Source: Hondaea fermentalgiana
Taxonomy: Eukaryota > Sar > Bigyra > Thraustochytrida > Thraustochytriidae
DNA: 64,000 nt
Assembly (NCBI GenBank): GCA_014084085.1
Contig: NPFB01000012.1
Span: 835,612 to 899,611, forward strand
Reading direction: 5' to 3'
Shown here: positions 12,701 through 21,580 of the stretch, one piece after another
How the letters are laid out: every line of letters begins with the position of its first letter
Numbering within the stretch: the stretch's first letter is position 1
The notes under the pieces: model-generated
Seen by the model: the letters and a program-made list of their open reading frames with translations, nothing else
What the model was told of the DNA's origin: nothing
The model's database searches: none
Position numbers and translations under genes: made by a program

Positions 12701-15700
12701 GCTCTCGCGGGAGTCGAGATTCTGGAGGTTGCCGCGGAATCACTCTTCCTTTGCACGAAGCGAGAGTCACGTCCATTTAGCGTTTGCGAAGAGAATCGGG
12801 CCATTCGGCTTGCTTTCTGTCTCGCTGAGAATCTTCAGAGAATTTGGTTGCATCCTGACTTTGTTGCCAGTCAGGATCTGATGTCAAACAATCCGTTGCC
12901 AGGTGGGTGTTTTGACGAGAGTCGCGTCTATGGCTCCTTGATACTAGCGTCCTTTGCACGGCGCATTGGCATCGCGATTGTGCAGACACTGACACAGCTT
13001 GCAGGGGCCTTTCCTCAAATCGTTGGCGCGGTCGGCGAGAAAATCTTGGCTCTCTCGCGCGCTGACACTGGCGACTTTATGTCAAAGGCGACGATGTGGC
13101 CCTCTGTTCATGCGCAGCATCTCGCAAATGAGACGCAAAACGCGATTGTCGCCCCATCGACACGACCGAGCCTGGAGCTCTGCGTTGTTTTGCATTGTGC
13201 GGCTGGCCGGGTGAGCGAGCCGCAATGCTTGGAGTTTGCTCACAATGCATTTGACGCTGTCACCACAGGCGCATCAGACAGGAGACGTGGACTACAAATA
13301 CTTTCTTTGCTGAGCGAAAACGGCCCACTTACAGTGCGCACATGGATTGGCGAGAGAATCGTTGACTTGGCAGAAATTGCTTCTTTGGGGAAACTCGATG
13401 AAGACGCAACCGAGCTGACGGCCCGCACTTTGGGTTCCGTTTTGCGGAGAGATCCGGAGTCCAACCCCTTCTTGAGCACATTTTCTTCATGGATGAAGCA
13501 GAAACTCGAAAACTGTGAGACTACACACTGTCAAGGGGATGATTCGCTTGCAGAGAAGGATGATGACACGCGTGCGCGCGTGATTTCCTTGCTGCTAAAG
13601 ACTGTGCAGTGGACGAAACACGCACCGATCTGCGCATGGCCTGGACACGCAGTTGGATCCACGGAACTTATCCAAGTCGCAAGGCTGAAGGACAGCCAAT
13701 GGGCAACGGCGAAAGATCTCGCAGAGCCACCGTCGCGAATATTGCAAACGTTTTGCTGGACGCGACGAGAGTCTGCTTCGCCTATCTCGGAAGAAGGCCC
13801 GTGCGGGGAGCTTGTCCCCCGCAATCTGCACGGCAAGTGGAACACAAGTTCAGAGGTTGAGCCAATGCAAGGAAATAACGTATACGAATTCGATGTGGCG
13901 CCTGAAATTGATGAGGACGATAAGAGAGAGGTGTGTGTTGGAATCGCTGATATGGAGGAACCGATCGCGTGGACCGGCACGAGTATTTTTTGGTGGGGGG
14001 TCCGTGGGACGTGTCTCTGGCACGGCGCTGATATCACCAAAGAAAGATTCTCCTTCGAAAAGAGAGTCTCCTTTCGTCTGGACCTTGCAAAGGGGTGTCT
14101 TTTGATCGCGGCTGACGGCGACTGGGGAAATGCACACGTCTTTGAAGACATTCCGTGTGACCGTAAGTACATTGCGACGGTCGGCCTGGAACCCCTACGG
14201 AGCAAGAAGGGCCTTCGAGGCGAGCTTCAAGGCTTTCATCCAGGGCAGCGAATGATCAAGTATCAAGCAGTTGAACGCTTGCCGTTAAGAATCCTCATGC
14301 TCTGGGAGTGGCACGTAAGCCGACTGGAGGCGCTGGAACTCGCGAGCAAGACGCACGACAACGGCGACGTCGGCGGCGACGACGACGAAGGAGAAGAAGA
14401 AGAAGGGTGTCCTGCGGCGCAGCAGACGTCACGCGATGATTCTGAAAATGGGTGGATGTGCGACCGACAAAATGATAAAGAAAGGACGGCCTTGGCGAAT
14501 TATCGAGTGGGTGCCGTCCGAAAGAAGATACAGGAGTTAAAGGATGGAGCTCGCTCGCTCGTCAGTGAGCCTCCTCGGACATTTATTGAGAGCCTTCAGT
14601 TGGGTCACACGATGCAAAACGGGCGTCAGACGCTCAACTTCCCCGTCTCGCCCCATGACAACATTTGGCGGAGTCATTCTCCGTGGAGTGGGGATGCTAA
14701 CGACTATGCCTGGGCGCTGCGTCCTTTTCCCGTCATCTCATTGCGAAACAATGCGGGACCGACGCTTGTCCGCGCAAGCCTTGCTTTGGCTCTTGGTGAC
14801 TGTGCAAGTCTGACTGCGCCGATGACGCAAATTTCCCGCTGGCAAATCATGCTCGCAAGACTGAAGAAGTTCTCAGCCACGAGCGAGACCGAGAAACCTG
14901 ACTTTTCTCGCAGGGAGCTGCGCTTTCAGCCGTGCTCTATTGCTCATACTGGAAAGAGATATATAACGCAGACCCGGTACGCCTGCCTGACCTGCAAGCT
15001 GTCCGATGGTTTGGGCTGCTGCGTGGCCTGCGCGGCAGTTTGTCATGAAGGTCACACTTTGGAGGAGATAACTTCTCAATTCGGTTTTTACTGCGATTGC
15101 AACATTGAAACCTCCCTGTGCAAATGTCTGCATGATAGTTCCTATGCGTTGACTGCGACAGCTAGCGCGAACTGCGGATCAATGCAGGACATTAGCGTTT
15201 CTTGGCAGCCAGCTGCGAATGATGTTGTCAAAGAAGATGTCGCTCTTCTTTGCTCGACACTTTCATCCGTCGCAGGCACCTTCAAGTATGTTCTTAGCCG
15301 TGACTCTGCGCTGTTGGGCCTCCTGGTCCGCGCTCTCGAGAACAAGCTCTTGAGCGATTTCAGTTCCAGCCTATGGGAACATGCACTGAGGCGTCTTAAA
15401 CCCCAAGACACCTCCGATTCCTTTTCTGAAAACGATGCTGTCTCTACTATTAATGGCTTCTTCATTTCGGGTTCTAGCTCAGACGCGAACGGAACCTTTA
15501 GCAAACCGAGGAGGAGGCGAAGGGTATGTATGGAGGGTACCCCTCTTGAGACTCGTGATCCATTTTACGAAAGAGGTCATCTCTTTCGTGACGGAGATGA
15601 CTGGATGCGGTGGTTGATGTTCTTTCGCGTTGCCTCGAAAGCTATTTTCCCGGAGCTTATGGGCCATGAAACCGTGCTCGAGATCTTCTCCTCGTTGTTG

Positions 15701-18274
15701 TGGAGTCGGTTTGCGAAGAGCGACCCAGGTTTTTGGGCCGTTGCCCTCTGTCGCCAAGATCCCTGCAAATTCTTTGTTGAGATCCTGCTTCAACTCACCA
15801 AGTTCGACATTGCGGACCTCATTGAGCACGGCATGGTGGACCTTGTGTTGCTTCGCAACGGAGACCTGAGCGGCGAACCCGCGGGTTTCCCAAGCGCCCT
15901 TGAAGCGCGCCAAGCACAGTATGATCGTCGTTATCTTGCTATTCGAGGCATTTTCGCTACTACTGTAGCAGGAAGCGGCCAAAATTCAGAAGCGACTTTG
16001 GGCAATGCTGGCAGTGAAGGTGCAGCAGCAACCTTGGCGAAGCCGACGAACTTTTTCTTTGGCGATCTCGTGGAATCTAAAAGCTTAAATCCACAATCAG
16101 ACAGCTGGCGTCTCGCGATTGTGTGTCGTCCGTGCCAGAATGGGAGTCTCATTTTGAACTATGGGAATGGCATCTTTGACTACGAGGCCCCGTTGGACAT
16201 GGTCCGCGGTCTCTTGCCCGCTGGTGAGGGTTCAGATGAACGCGATGGGTCTGCAACATTACGCACAGAGAAGGTCGTTGACACTACCGAGGTCAAAAGA
16301 AGCACGAGGAGCAGGAGCAGTAGGAGCAGCTCGACTGCAGGTGAAAAGGTCTCGCTCTGGAAACCTGGCTATGGCAGTGGATTTAACCGTGATACAGATC
16401 TCGACAGTCACGCGCACGAAGAGGCCCTGCAGAATCGCCGAGCTGCTCAAGCGCAAGTACTTTGCATAGTCCAAGAGTTGATGGAGAGCGCCCACGGTCA
16501 TGACGGCGTTCTCTTCGCCGCGGAAGTCCGCAATTCATTCTTTCCATTGGTTGCGCATGAGAATTTGTTCGGAAACACGCTCAAGTCCCTCATGGACAAC
16601 GCTGAGCTCGTGTTGATTTTGTTGCGCATTTGCAAGAACATCTTGACACGAGCCGAATTTGAGTCCTTGCGGCACTTTGAGGTCAAGGGCCGATGGTCCG
16701 TGGCAAAGCTCGTGCAGTCTCTGGCCGATGATCTGCTTGAAGAGCTCGAAGACGCCATATGCACGGAGTGTGACGAAGATGGGGGGCTTCTCTCTCTTGC
16801 AGCCGAATCGACCGGATGTGAGGTACCAGATATTGCGCTGTTGGAATCTTTAGTTAAGGTGCTGAAGGAAAGCCGCATGGCTCTTACGGCATGTGCTGCC
16901 GCGGAAGCTTGCTCTGCGGAGACTTGCTCATCAAACAAGGATGCTGGCAATTCTCGGCCAGATGAAGTTTCGAAGCTGTCAACATTGACTCTGGCGAGTG
17001 AGTATGAGAAGACGCTTGGAGCTCTGATATTTGGGTCTGCGCATTATAGCCGCGATTCTACTAGCGAAGGTAGCAAGGAGGTTCAAAGCCAAGGTACAAA
17101 GACCGAATCATTTTCAGAGTCTCTTGCAAATGCTGCTCCGTCTGCTGAAGATGCTCCAGCAAAAGCAAGCGGTGCAACTGCAAGTGTCAAATCAAAAATC
17201 AGCGAGGAAGAAAATAGTCTTTCGTCGGACGCTACTGGTCAGGCCGTCACCCAAGGTGAGGAAAGCGTCGCGACGCCAAGTGAAGAAGGTTGCACGGGGG
17301 CAACTTTATCGTCAACGTCCCATACTCATGAGAGTAAAGCAGGTTCATTTGCACTGATGTCCAAGGCGCAAGCGAGCGGTGAAGAAGGAAGCGACGCCCT
17401 CAAGGAAAGTCAAATTATTGGCTCAGAAGGTACGAGCAAGAGCAAAACCGTAAAAGCATCTGTGTCAACAGTTCACAGTTTACGGGCCGCACATTACTTT
17501 GCTGATAAGAAAGGCTCTGAAAGTGGAGGCAGGACGGCACGGATGCGGGCCATGCGCTTAAATAGAGAGGTGCGATCTCTGCGTAAGTCATTGCCTGTGC
17601 ACTGGGGTTCGTCAATTGCGGTTCGAATCGATGAACAGCAGCCATTTTTAATGCAAGCGATCATTCTTGCTCCGGGAGGGACGCCTTACGATTCTGGTTG
17701 CTTTTTGTTCGACATATATGTTCCGCCAGATTATCCGAGCAAGCCACCAAAGGTGCAGAGCATGACAACGGGGAATGGGTTGGTGCGCTTCAACCCTAAT
17801 TTGTATGCTAATGGCAAGGTCTGCCTTTCTCTACTCGGGACGTGGCGAGGTGGCGCGACGACAAATGAGATGTGGACGAAGAAATCGACCTTGATCCAAG
17901 TGCTCGTGTCGATCCAAAGTGCGATTCTTGGAGCCGAATACCCTTACTTTAATGAACCAGGGGCTGAGGTAGAGTGGGGCACTGCCAGAGGACGCCGCGC
18001 GCGACGCCTTCACACAAATGGCGGGTATGAGAAGCTTCGCGAGAGCACTATACGACATGCCATCATTGCGCAGATTCTGGATCCTCCGCGATTCTTTGAG
18101 GATCTTGTACGCGAGCATTTTCGGCTCAAGCGCAATCATATTCAGACAACTGTACAAGGCTGGGTTGCTGAGGCCGAGGAGTTTGGTCCATCAGCCCATC
18201 TAACCAATCTCAGGGCCCTGCAGAAGGAGCTGAAGTTCGTGTTAGATAGCCTTGCTAGCTCCAAGAAGGCCTAG
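3749..18274 (+). CDS. Giant BIRC6-type ubiquitin-conjugating enzyme with UBR-box
   Basis: This is a single uninterrupted 4841-residue frame. The UBC (E2) domain lies at about 4597-4745. It has the BIRC6/UBE2O-style NPNLYANGKVCLSLL motif with catalytic Cys4692, then the YFNEPG segment typical of BIRC6. Upstream is a UBR-box zinc domain (Cys3729 to Cys3784) with paired CxxC motifs, CHEGH and CDC; in UBR ligases this fold binds N-degrons. A SPRY-like fold lies at about 3394-3480, a discoidin/F5-8-like beta sandwich at about 2688-2786 and a ubiquitin-like segment at about 202-271. Long helical stretches probably form an armadillo-like scaffold, and 4395-4590 is Ser-rich and disordered. No BIR domain was seen. 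The likely role is a combined E2/E3 that recognises substrates and transfers ubiquitin. The start ATG is the first in frame. E2 and UBR calls are strong; the other folds are tentative. Confidence 0.85.
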   Translation: MDPPLASQRGADAAQHARHVGSASVIHDESGILRDHLLSQVVDACQLGGDHGNRFVLIVTETSSHCEWIIFCEHLLVSEQLRVLWTHALPGTSSRVATLNESVLVVSTDGVQFILHMDEDTGAFPFCGLAYPAHIPLSATHIERLLAALSDPLSPEMRLTKWILVQKSRPVESPSPQTDTEACASKTDAEERNNDKDTQEAVHVQTPIGVFSVPLGLTETIATLRATFSKAHGLPLEAVRAWSIDSTRTCELQLEDETLLGDLDVKLTPRQVQEGEDGPERLQEHQREKGKLYVDTGKAENKKKTPKDTFTKNPRSEEEVFAKIFLDVDIPTPHLDEMRTELEQLRQIVQSNSLPSPAGWKQAPLSFNGLMSHGGKVELAACFAATDLLNAPALVSVAIIAEYVRVRAALCHPGAEKCNNAEPLPAPAPNMGIILPNDKDILLRNEIFREVSLWESADRTTKLLHSIGPRNAARHGTFLETRTQKTPGGPCVTGGNYRSTRKGNSRSSKDERTQVIRNMNECFSSAMFGSSLLPQHDSCAQSTKPPPKRSLFSCIKSVVPSCLARNAACAASVYCEWSEESQQRPQPRAPCAFLRTYAPSSQSFGSAYLHVDTNGRCELRANIIGLACVADGLLDESGEVVDIGFTTLTSTQRAVFRFFRRIRSYDMNAAPGVRASLLPLPWQQMDQDVTCESLRPAHERFLDSTLVSDAFRIKSAVAGECGMIAEIVSSTIVYAVSLTKRACILSAYTFQWESSTEYAVVLTKAKGTSENGQAQSQPVRAMKPLWRKRILSTPDNVLAVHCDVSSHDVTLHALWVLVHAPKANGMALYRYDLCAANCAPRKSVIVPRPHVEGANMRIMTSDSLIVVLDDSGTSWAFFRESLQHLERFCQQAHDVHGHLGTSPSRSPEKASLTIVPLAREHRLSFIVRSDTRYTLEPLPARTTPLKVSVLPDLPFDPRSFGQSRGFSFRLEAPPSMISTEVACDNFVSGFFTMDQTKTPSSALSLEFTGVVCLREIYVELHASLPARLATFYASHRLRSVTYRITLKLRNEQGQLVQTCVKEVCVAAKPGEDTLVAPHFHRRAQTQLWSKEQLHGPPTKQLVSESTEMAKEEGEPATAEDTESPYNGSWCAKVWNNEVRTVDIYIESAGKGDLCDVSGICTLVRVTPNGWPRTAEHEAQYYDTRPGVDIIDWIDPQRALDDTEAEFCQPLFPQEDLFLIKDRADNAERVNLLPRKILVSSCVGSILAGELWKRQSSEMGVPFPPPKLRSESLLATLEKIHQVNDVSAHSLHMFFDYFVHRSERYVPESDWHRYVGVLCNLGEELVKVRNEDPNAYHKMLCSHFFSKDSGSHELFSRRVYELADDFPGWTPLPLLWPKKTAVDPFTAQRRVLSSQNVSWRHIFSEPAEYAVEISYSLGNTLGNDDTMNLHSIMNAEANQVWDSLRRALGLEGQGLLPVPRCDDNAEPCEKESLTTAAASLVFRNPCSKELSPDRGAQIKLHCNLPLKPKSSARSQTLQFAFEATNGTMEEPALIIALTCSFKFFEAPDPRRFRKSAICESRASLYCFSSAELAQKACRSDVDTAPGLTTFGRLLCEKHNMEGGGQANFLNFHCETPIRTRFLLLVIHVRGPCQVMDVHLKGTSLVSEARSAPTTATFQRARELREKVGRLFQERKRSLKSFLESNARRWELVGTPSKGDIRTFSEAASSLRCLQNLYTAASRNLRAHVENAAAFGSNDPLAEMRVIWRANDGNIDNDEDDPSSVSALAIARLRLCAGEVFKFTMKEIGTRHLENEQIMSLLRSFVFFGSSQNLSRDCAKLLSNRLEMQPHLIGDILSSEAEQHPVGDGNWIKFSSASALFNVIPGDGWTETKFAALISVLLAVELFLKRALPLHAVTSVLRDILESNIGLFLRSRVTRVKSPTKSEGVHHSNFRKITQITLRLFARIHSSQAPSWDSSLWSCREEITRLLKTIILFGKAEFPFRATFEQNDFFILSDMLFGTALSGLPYCSLIADEDISESLLNMMVAEDGYVPETLTKMAYQAPVSRRVMEAIASPRHARFPISAETLRAIVRYASTSVDDAVCWTLTLSILRRLKTSAVAEIFSLDLRLAIRQHLLVSDTVEDTLKLAFRLREYWLELSGKVGASGNPPFAADGNDPCKHESSADVVQAEKHGETVTVETKRGETADNARDAAQDQDLLSMSAHCDDILLDVLQAGERAPPELLFFFVTQLQIHFQRISFAKMEVSSPLRLGLVSFFNRSLWRILSTRKDARREAERKAEAAMLAAKKTRGCNDLRQAKARILVDTKAMKDSVASSSKGPKAANLPDVLATPQSQNSGDKEAFGEGAAVSPSFLTPPGGSNIIPGLAASSGKKSKDTEASSEFGHESTFSLFEDESSSDCRRTENRLAEHNVPAVVEEDLVSILSTISQMRDVRDLIRTDNVVRILCECLSLDNPAKKDQEWLYFNELAASLNIDECMVGDEMRKHEAVLVANARHAASASLRAFLMRLGECDPATVAQTCVEALSTQGVYQKEYVADALLYIVKSFPEACAHLSCSRAVNILSHLVASGHMSVKRSVSPAATDAASCAQTGTERTTAAHKEVEEFVAETLQTRLGLRVSELEAQDIWKCHSVPDPIAPAWLKGTLVAPYTRPQTLSWSGYRNFVTSMNRHLQTDPKEDKLERGVKVHFPEGLTGFRNFQFVVDLGTTCHLSEIQLDFIDSSTISPPSEVRVYVGATETPSQEVAAQRATPICGARLFRFRFSKQSPAVGRYVRLVWPEPNGVNTPPCPNELRNYLIKMLRFVGKRHSEVLAEGSSQTSKRVRLSSSEARLVAEALIEVNACSSSLLSPLQGAQIRQDLLRWTCIHSLPSSFAKLAGLVKFPAAEVRGNVEHVRELISQIVLQLGLLDGRISSDVELPVRVRDALPQRLNALPNVSEGARRMSACAWGLRALLRSATMGQVFDVVDLALEDICLFGEETGTRNALAGVEILEVAAESLFLCTKRESRPFSVCEENRAIRLAFCLAENLQRIWLHPDFVASQDLMSNNPLPGGCFDESRVYGSLILASFARRIGIAIVQTLTQLAGAFPQIVGAVGEKILALSRADTGDFMSKATMWPSVHAQHLANETQNAIVAPSTRPSLELCVVLHCAAGRVSEPQCLEFAHNAFDAVTTGASDRRRGLQILSLLSENGPLTVRTWIGERIVDLAEIASLGKLDEDATELTARTLGSVLRRDPESNPFLSTFSSWMKQKLENCETTHCQGDDSLAEKDDDTRARVISLLLKTVQWTKHAPICAWPGHAVGSTELIQVARLKDSQWATAKDLAEPPSRILQTFCWTRRESASPISEEGPCGELVPRNLHGKWNTSSEVEPMQGNNVYEFDVAPEIDEDDKREVCVGIADMEEPIAWTGTSIFWWGVRGTCLWHGADITKERFSFEKRVSFRLDLAKGCLLIAADGDWGNAHVFEDIPCDRKYIATVGLEPLRSKKGLRGELQGFHPGQRMIKYQAVERLPLRILMLWEWHVSRLEALELASKTHDNGDVGGDDDEGEEEEGCPAAQQTSRDDSENGWMCDRQNDKERTALANYRVGAVRKKIQELKDGARSLVSEPPRTFIESLQLGHTMQNGRQTLNFPVSPHDNIWRSHSPWSGDANDYAWALRPFPVISLRNNAGPTLVRASLALALGDCASLTAPMTQISRWQIMLARLKKFSATSETEKPDFSRRELRFQPCSIAHTGKRYITQTRYACLTCKLSDGLGCCVACAAVCHEGHTLEEITSQFGFYCDCNIETSLCKCLHDSSYALTATASANCGSMQDISVSWQPAANDVVKEDVALLCSTLSSVAGTFKYVLSRDSALLGLLVRALENKLLSDFSSSLWEHALRRLKPQDTSDSFSENDAVSTINGFFISGSSSDANGTFSKPRRRRRVCMEGTPLETRDPFYERGHLFRDGDDWMRWLMFFRVASKAIFPELMGHETVLEIFSSLLWSRFAKSDPGFWAVALCRQDPCKFFVEILLQLTKFDIADLIEHGMVDLVLLRNGDLSGEPAGFPSALEARQAQYDRRYLAIRGIFATTVAGSGQNSEATLGNAGSEGAAATLAKPTNFFFGDLVESKSLNPQSDSWRLAIVCRPCQNGSLILNYGNGIFDYEAPLDMVRGLLPAGEGSDERDGSATLRTEKVVDTTEVKRSTRSRSSRSSSTAGEKVSLWKPGYGSGFNRDTDLDSHAHEEALQNRRAAQAQVLCIVQELMESAHGHDGVLFAAEVRNSFFPLVAHENLFGNTLKSLMDNAELVLILLRICKNILTRAEFESLRHFEVKGRWSVAKLVQSLADDLLEELEDAICTECDEDGGLLSLAAESTGCEVPDIALLESLVKVLKESRMALTACAAAEACSAETCSSNKDAGNSRPDEVSKLSTLTLASEYEKTLGALIFGSAHYSRDSTSEGSKEVQSQGTKTESFSESLANAAPSAEDAPAKASGATASVKSKISEEENSLSSDATGQAVTQGEESVATPSEEGCTGATLSSTSHTHESKAGSFALMSKAQASGEEGSDALKESQIIGSEGTSKSKTVKASVSTVHSLRAAHYFADKKGSESGGRTARMRAMRLNREVRSLRKSLPVHWGSSIAVRIDEQQPFLMQAIILAPGGTPYDSGCFLFDIYVPPDYPSKPPKVQSMTTGNGLVRFNPNLYANGKVCLSLLGTWRGGATTNEMWTKKSTLIQVLVSIQSAILGAEYPYFNEPGAEVEWGTARGRRARRLHTNGGYEKLRESTIRHAIIAQILDPPRFFEDLVREHFRLKRNHIQTTVQGWVAEAEEFGPSAHLTNLRALQKELKFVLDSLASSKKA

Positions 18275-18372
18275 TCCGCGTCGCTCACAGTCTACTCTTT
18301 AATAAGGGGATGGAGTAAGGGTGAAAGCGGGGGCGGGGGGGGGTAGGCATGCATATTCTCCCATTTGGAGCC

Positions 18373-18384
18373 AAGAAAGAAGGA

Positions 18385-18432
<48 letters not shown>

Positions 18433-18434
18433 AA
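18373..18434. repeat. (GAAA)n microsatellite
   Basis: About fifteen nearly perfect GAAA units about 100 bases after the giant E2 stop codon, possibly within its 3' UTR. Confidence 0.9.
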
Positions 18435-19457
18435 ATTATCAAAATACCTTTTGGATGAACGACTTGTATACCCATCCTATGTGTATGTAACGTGTTGCCA
18501 TGGCAAGTGGGCGACGCAGTGTTTGGGGAAGGTAGAAAGCAGACGACTCCTTTGTGCCTTCAACGCCATTTCAACTTGCTGGTCGCGATTTGCATTGGAA
18601 GCATAGCGGTTCGGCCGCCGAGGAGGATGGCCAGAGAAACGCTCATGGGCGGCCGCGTCACCAAATTCTTCCTTCCCTGTTCCCCTCGGCTTCCACCCTC
18701 TTCATTCGACTTGCTTGATTGCTGTCTCTTGTCGAAGGAATGGTCGCCAAAAACAAAAGAAGCTCCAGGATAAACCAACCCATACGTTACTGCCGCCGTT
18801 TTCATGGCATTGTCCAATCTCTTGCGTGGACACAGCGTGGATTCCCAGCGTCTGGCCAAGTCGTTGGACGCGGAACGCAGCGCATTTTGCATCAACCCAA
18901 CGAACACTCCAAGTAAGCCTGGGCACAATTGTTCGTTGTGGCGACAAATTTGGATGTTTTTGACGGCCGGGCTTGCATCCGCGGTGCTGGAAAATACTTG
19001 CGCCGCACAGAGACGCAGGCCTACACGGCAGCTGAGCGTCGAACTTGGTGTTTCGTACATGCCAGCTCTGGTCGCCTCGCCCTGCCAGTGCAGTGTGAAT
19101 GGCCCGCAACGGTTCTCCGGCGCGGCGCGCTCAGCAGGCTCAGCGAAGCTGCCTCGAGTGAGCGAGCGAGCGCGCCGTTCCGTGCATCTGCGGCGTTCTG
19201 CACTGTGGCGCAGGGAGCAATTTCCTCGCGGTCTTCAAGTTCGTTGCCAATCTGGTGCAGTCTGAGCTCAGAGCGCTGGCGGCGGCGCCAACGGATTCAG
19301 GCAAGGCAGTTCCTCCGCAGCGATATCCACGAGCTCCGTGCCATCTCGTGGGTCTCGCTGTCTGGTCCACGCATGACAAGCTCTTTATCGTTGCTCCTGC
19401 TCCTGCGTCCGCATCCGCATCCGCATCATGCATTCGCATTCACAGTCAAGTTCACGC

Positions 19458-19500
19458 ACGCATGCACGATACATGCATGCACGCATGCATGCATGCATGT
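19458..19500. repeat. (GCAT)n self-complementary repeat
   Basis: A run of GCAT/GCAC units containing GCATGCATGCATGCATG. The unit is its own reverse complement, so the array can fold into a hairpin or cruciform. Confidence 0.8.
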
Positions 19501-19929
19501 CCGCACGCGTGCTGCAGCTGGTCCTGCAATCAGCTGACCAGCCAACCGACCGAGAGACCCGAGACGCCCGTCGGTGATGATCGCGACGCCGCGTCGCGCC
19601 ATGCGACGTCGTGCCCTCCCGCGCCCGCCGCCGCTGCTGACCGCGAGTGGCGCCGTGTCGCGCTCTTGATCGCCTCGCGAGTCTGCCTTCCTCCTCGCGC
19701 AGATTTGGTCCGGCGGCCCTACGCGCCCGTCCCCCCACAGCGGGCCGGGCCGGAGCAGTTTCCTTGATTCTGTAGGGTTAGGTGTGGAGGAACTTTGGGG
19801 CCTCTTGTGGGGCCGACATTTGGACCCGGCGGGCGGTCCTGGGAGATAAGTAGCATACTTACTTATGTTACTACTATGCCAGTCTTCTTCTCCTTCTTCT
19901 TTTTCTCCTTCACTTCCCCCCTTGTCCAT

Positions 19930-19982
<53 letters not shown>
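19930..19982. repeat. (AAGC)n microsatellite abutting an assembly gap
   Basis: About thirteen AAGC units run directly into the 100-N gap. The repeat probably caused the assembly break, and its true length is unknown. Confidence 0.9.
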
Positions 19983-20082
19983 NNNNNNNNNNNNNNNNNN
20001 NNNNNNNNNNNNNNNNNNNNNNNNNNNNNNNNNNNNNNNNNNNNNNNNNNNNNNNNNNNNNNNNNNNNNNNNNNNNNNNNNN
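19983..20082. other. Assembly gap (100 N)
   Basis: Exactly 100 undetermined bases, the usual placeholder for a gap of unknown size. Confidence 0.99.
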
Positions 20083-20462
20083 GGCGAGCGGAGGCGCGGA
20101 GGCGCGGAGGCCGCGAGGTCGTCAGACGCGCCAGCGAAACGCGCGCGAAGGCCGAGGCGAGGTGGAGCTCACGGTGAGCAGGGAGGGGGCGGTGGTCTGG
20201 CGGTGGTGATGGTGATGCAGTGCACGCGCGTGCGCGCAGGCGCGGACAAGAGAGCGAGGCGCGGCAGCGGGGGCGGGACGCGCGGAGGCGGGGAGGCCGA
20301 GGGAGCGAGGGAGCGAGCTCGAGCTCGAGCGCCTGCGAGGCGGGGAGGTGTTCCCCGGATCGACGGCGGCGGTCCGGGCGGTGGCGTTGGGACAATTCGA
20401 GGTCGACACCGTGCGCGCCTTTTGCCCCGGCCAGAAGTGAAAGAAAAGATAGAAAGAAAGAA

Positions 20463-20526
20463 AGAATGAATGAATGAATGGAATGAATGAAAGAATGAAT
20501 GAATGAATGAATGAATGAATGAATGT
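20463..20526. repeat. (GAAT)n microsatellite
   Basis: About fifteen GAAT units with two interruptions, preceded by GAAA units and followed by a short GAAG run. Confidence 0.85.
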
Positions 20527-20691
20527 ATGAAATGAGTGAAGGAAGGAAGGAAGGAAAGATGGAAGGGAGAGAGTGTTGGAGACGAAAATAACGTGGAAGT
20601 GGAGAAGATAAATGCACGCACGAAAGCAGCGCAAAGCAGCGCAAAGCAGCGCAGAAGCGGCCTCCGCCCCGGTTTGTGCCGCGGGCTGCGT

Positions 20692-20742
20692 CGACACGAC
20701 ACGACGCGACGCGACGCGACGCGACGCAACCCGACACGACAC
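20692..20742. repeat. (ACACG/ACGCG)n pentanucleotide repeat
   Basis: Tandem five-base units varying between CGACA and CGACG. A GAGAC array and a GCCGCA array follow within the next 90 bases. Confidence 0.75.
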
Positions 20743-21221
20743 ACGGCTCGTGCCGTTTCCTCCGCGGCCAGCAGCCGGAGCGTTGGAGACGAGACGAGAC
20801 GAGACGAGCCGCAGCCGCAGCCGCAGCCGCGCAGCGCAGCTGGGCTGCGCATGCACGCGGAATGTCCCCCAACGCAAGAAAGTAGAAGCTAGCGAAGCTA
20901 GCCTGAGCAGGCTGGAGCAAGCTGGGGCGAGCTAGAGCGAACTAGAGCGCGTTAATCAAAGCTGGCCGCAGCCGGCGCGGGAGGAGGCAAGGTGCCGGGT
21001 GCGGTTCATCCGCCATGATCGTCGAACGAGTGAACGTGGCCGCACGTCGCTGTCGCGTACGTTTCGCTGCTGCTGGTGCGGCATGCGCGCAGATGCAGAT
21101 GCATGTAGATGTGGATGCATGTGCATGCATGTAGCTGCAGATGCTGATTTGCGCCTTTTCGAAGGCGGGCGGAAGACTCCGAGTTCGCTGGCGGATCGAT
21201 GAACGGTTCTTGGGAGGAGCA

Positions 21222-21312
21222 GTTTGTTTTCTTGTTTGTCTGTTTGTCTGTTTGTCTGTTTGTCTGTTTGTCTGTTTCTTTGTTTCTTTGTTTCTTTGTT
21301 TGTTTCTTTGTT
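21222..21312. repeat. (GTTTGTCT)n / (GTTTCTTT)n repeat
   Basis: A T-rich array whose unit changes from TGTTTGTC to TGTTTCTT partway along, giving about 90 bases of strong strand asymmetry. Confidence 0.85.
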
Positions 21313-21412
21313 CTGACGCCGCGGTTTTGACGTTGCTCGCGTGGTTCTTGCTCGGCCTCGGGAAGGAAGAGCTTGCGGGCGACCCGACTAGTAGCCTCGG
21401 CCCAAACAAGAG

Positions 21413-21580
21413 ATCAATTGATTGATCGATCGAACAATCAAAGGCAAACGGCAAGACACCTCGCCTGGCCGAGTCCCAGCGGCTGCACTAGGCTCGCCGG
21501 CGCGGATCAATCGATCGATCGTCGAGCGATCGATCAATCGATCGCTCGATCGACCAATCGATTGACGAATCGGCCGATCG
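21413..21580. repeat. ATCG/ATCA-rich palindromic repeat cluster
   Basis: Two blocks (about 21413-21435 and 21504-21580) of degenerate ATCG units. The unit is self-complementary and the blocks are dense in GATC and CGATCG sites. Confidence 0.7.

Noticed and set aside
18560..19767. Several medium frames in both directions after the giant E2 gene
   Set aside because: No protein-like pattern, frames overlap in all phases, and no start context or family similarity.
19795..20920. Long frames on both strands spanning the gap at 20 kb
   Set aside because: They translate AAGC, GAAT and CGACG arrays plus 100 N, have low-complexity output and overlap each other on both strands.
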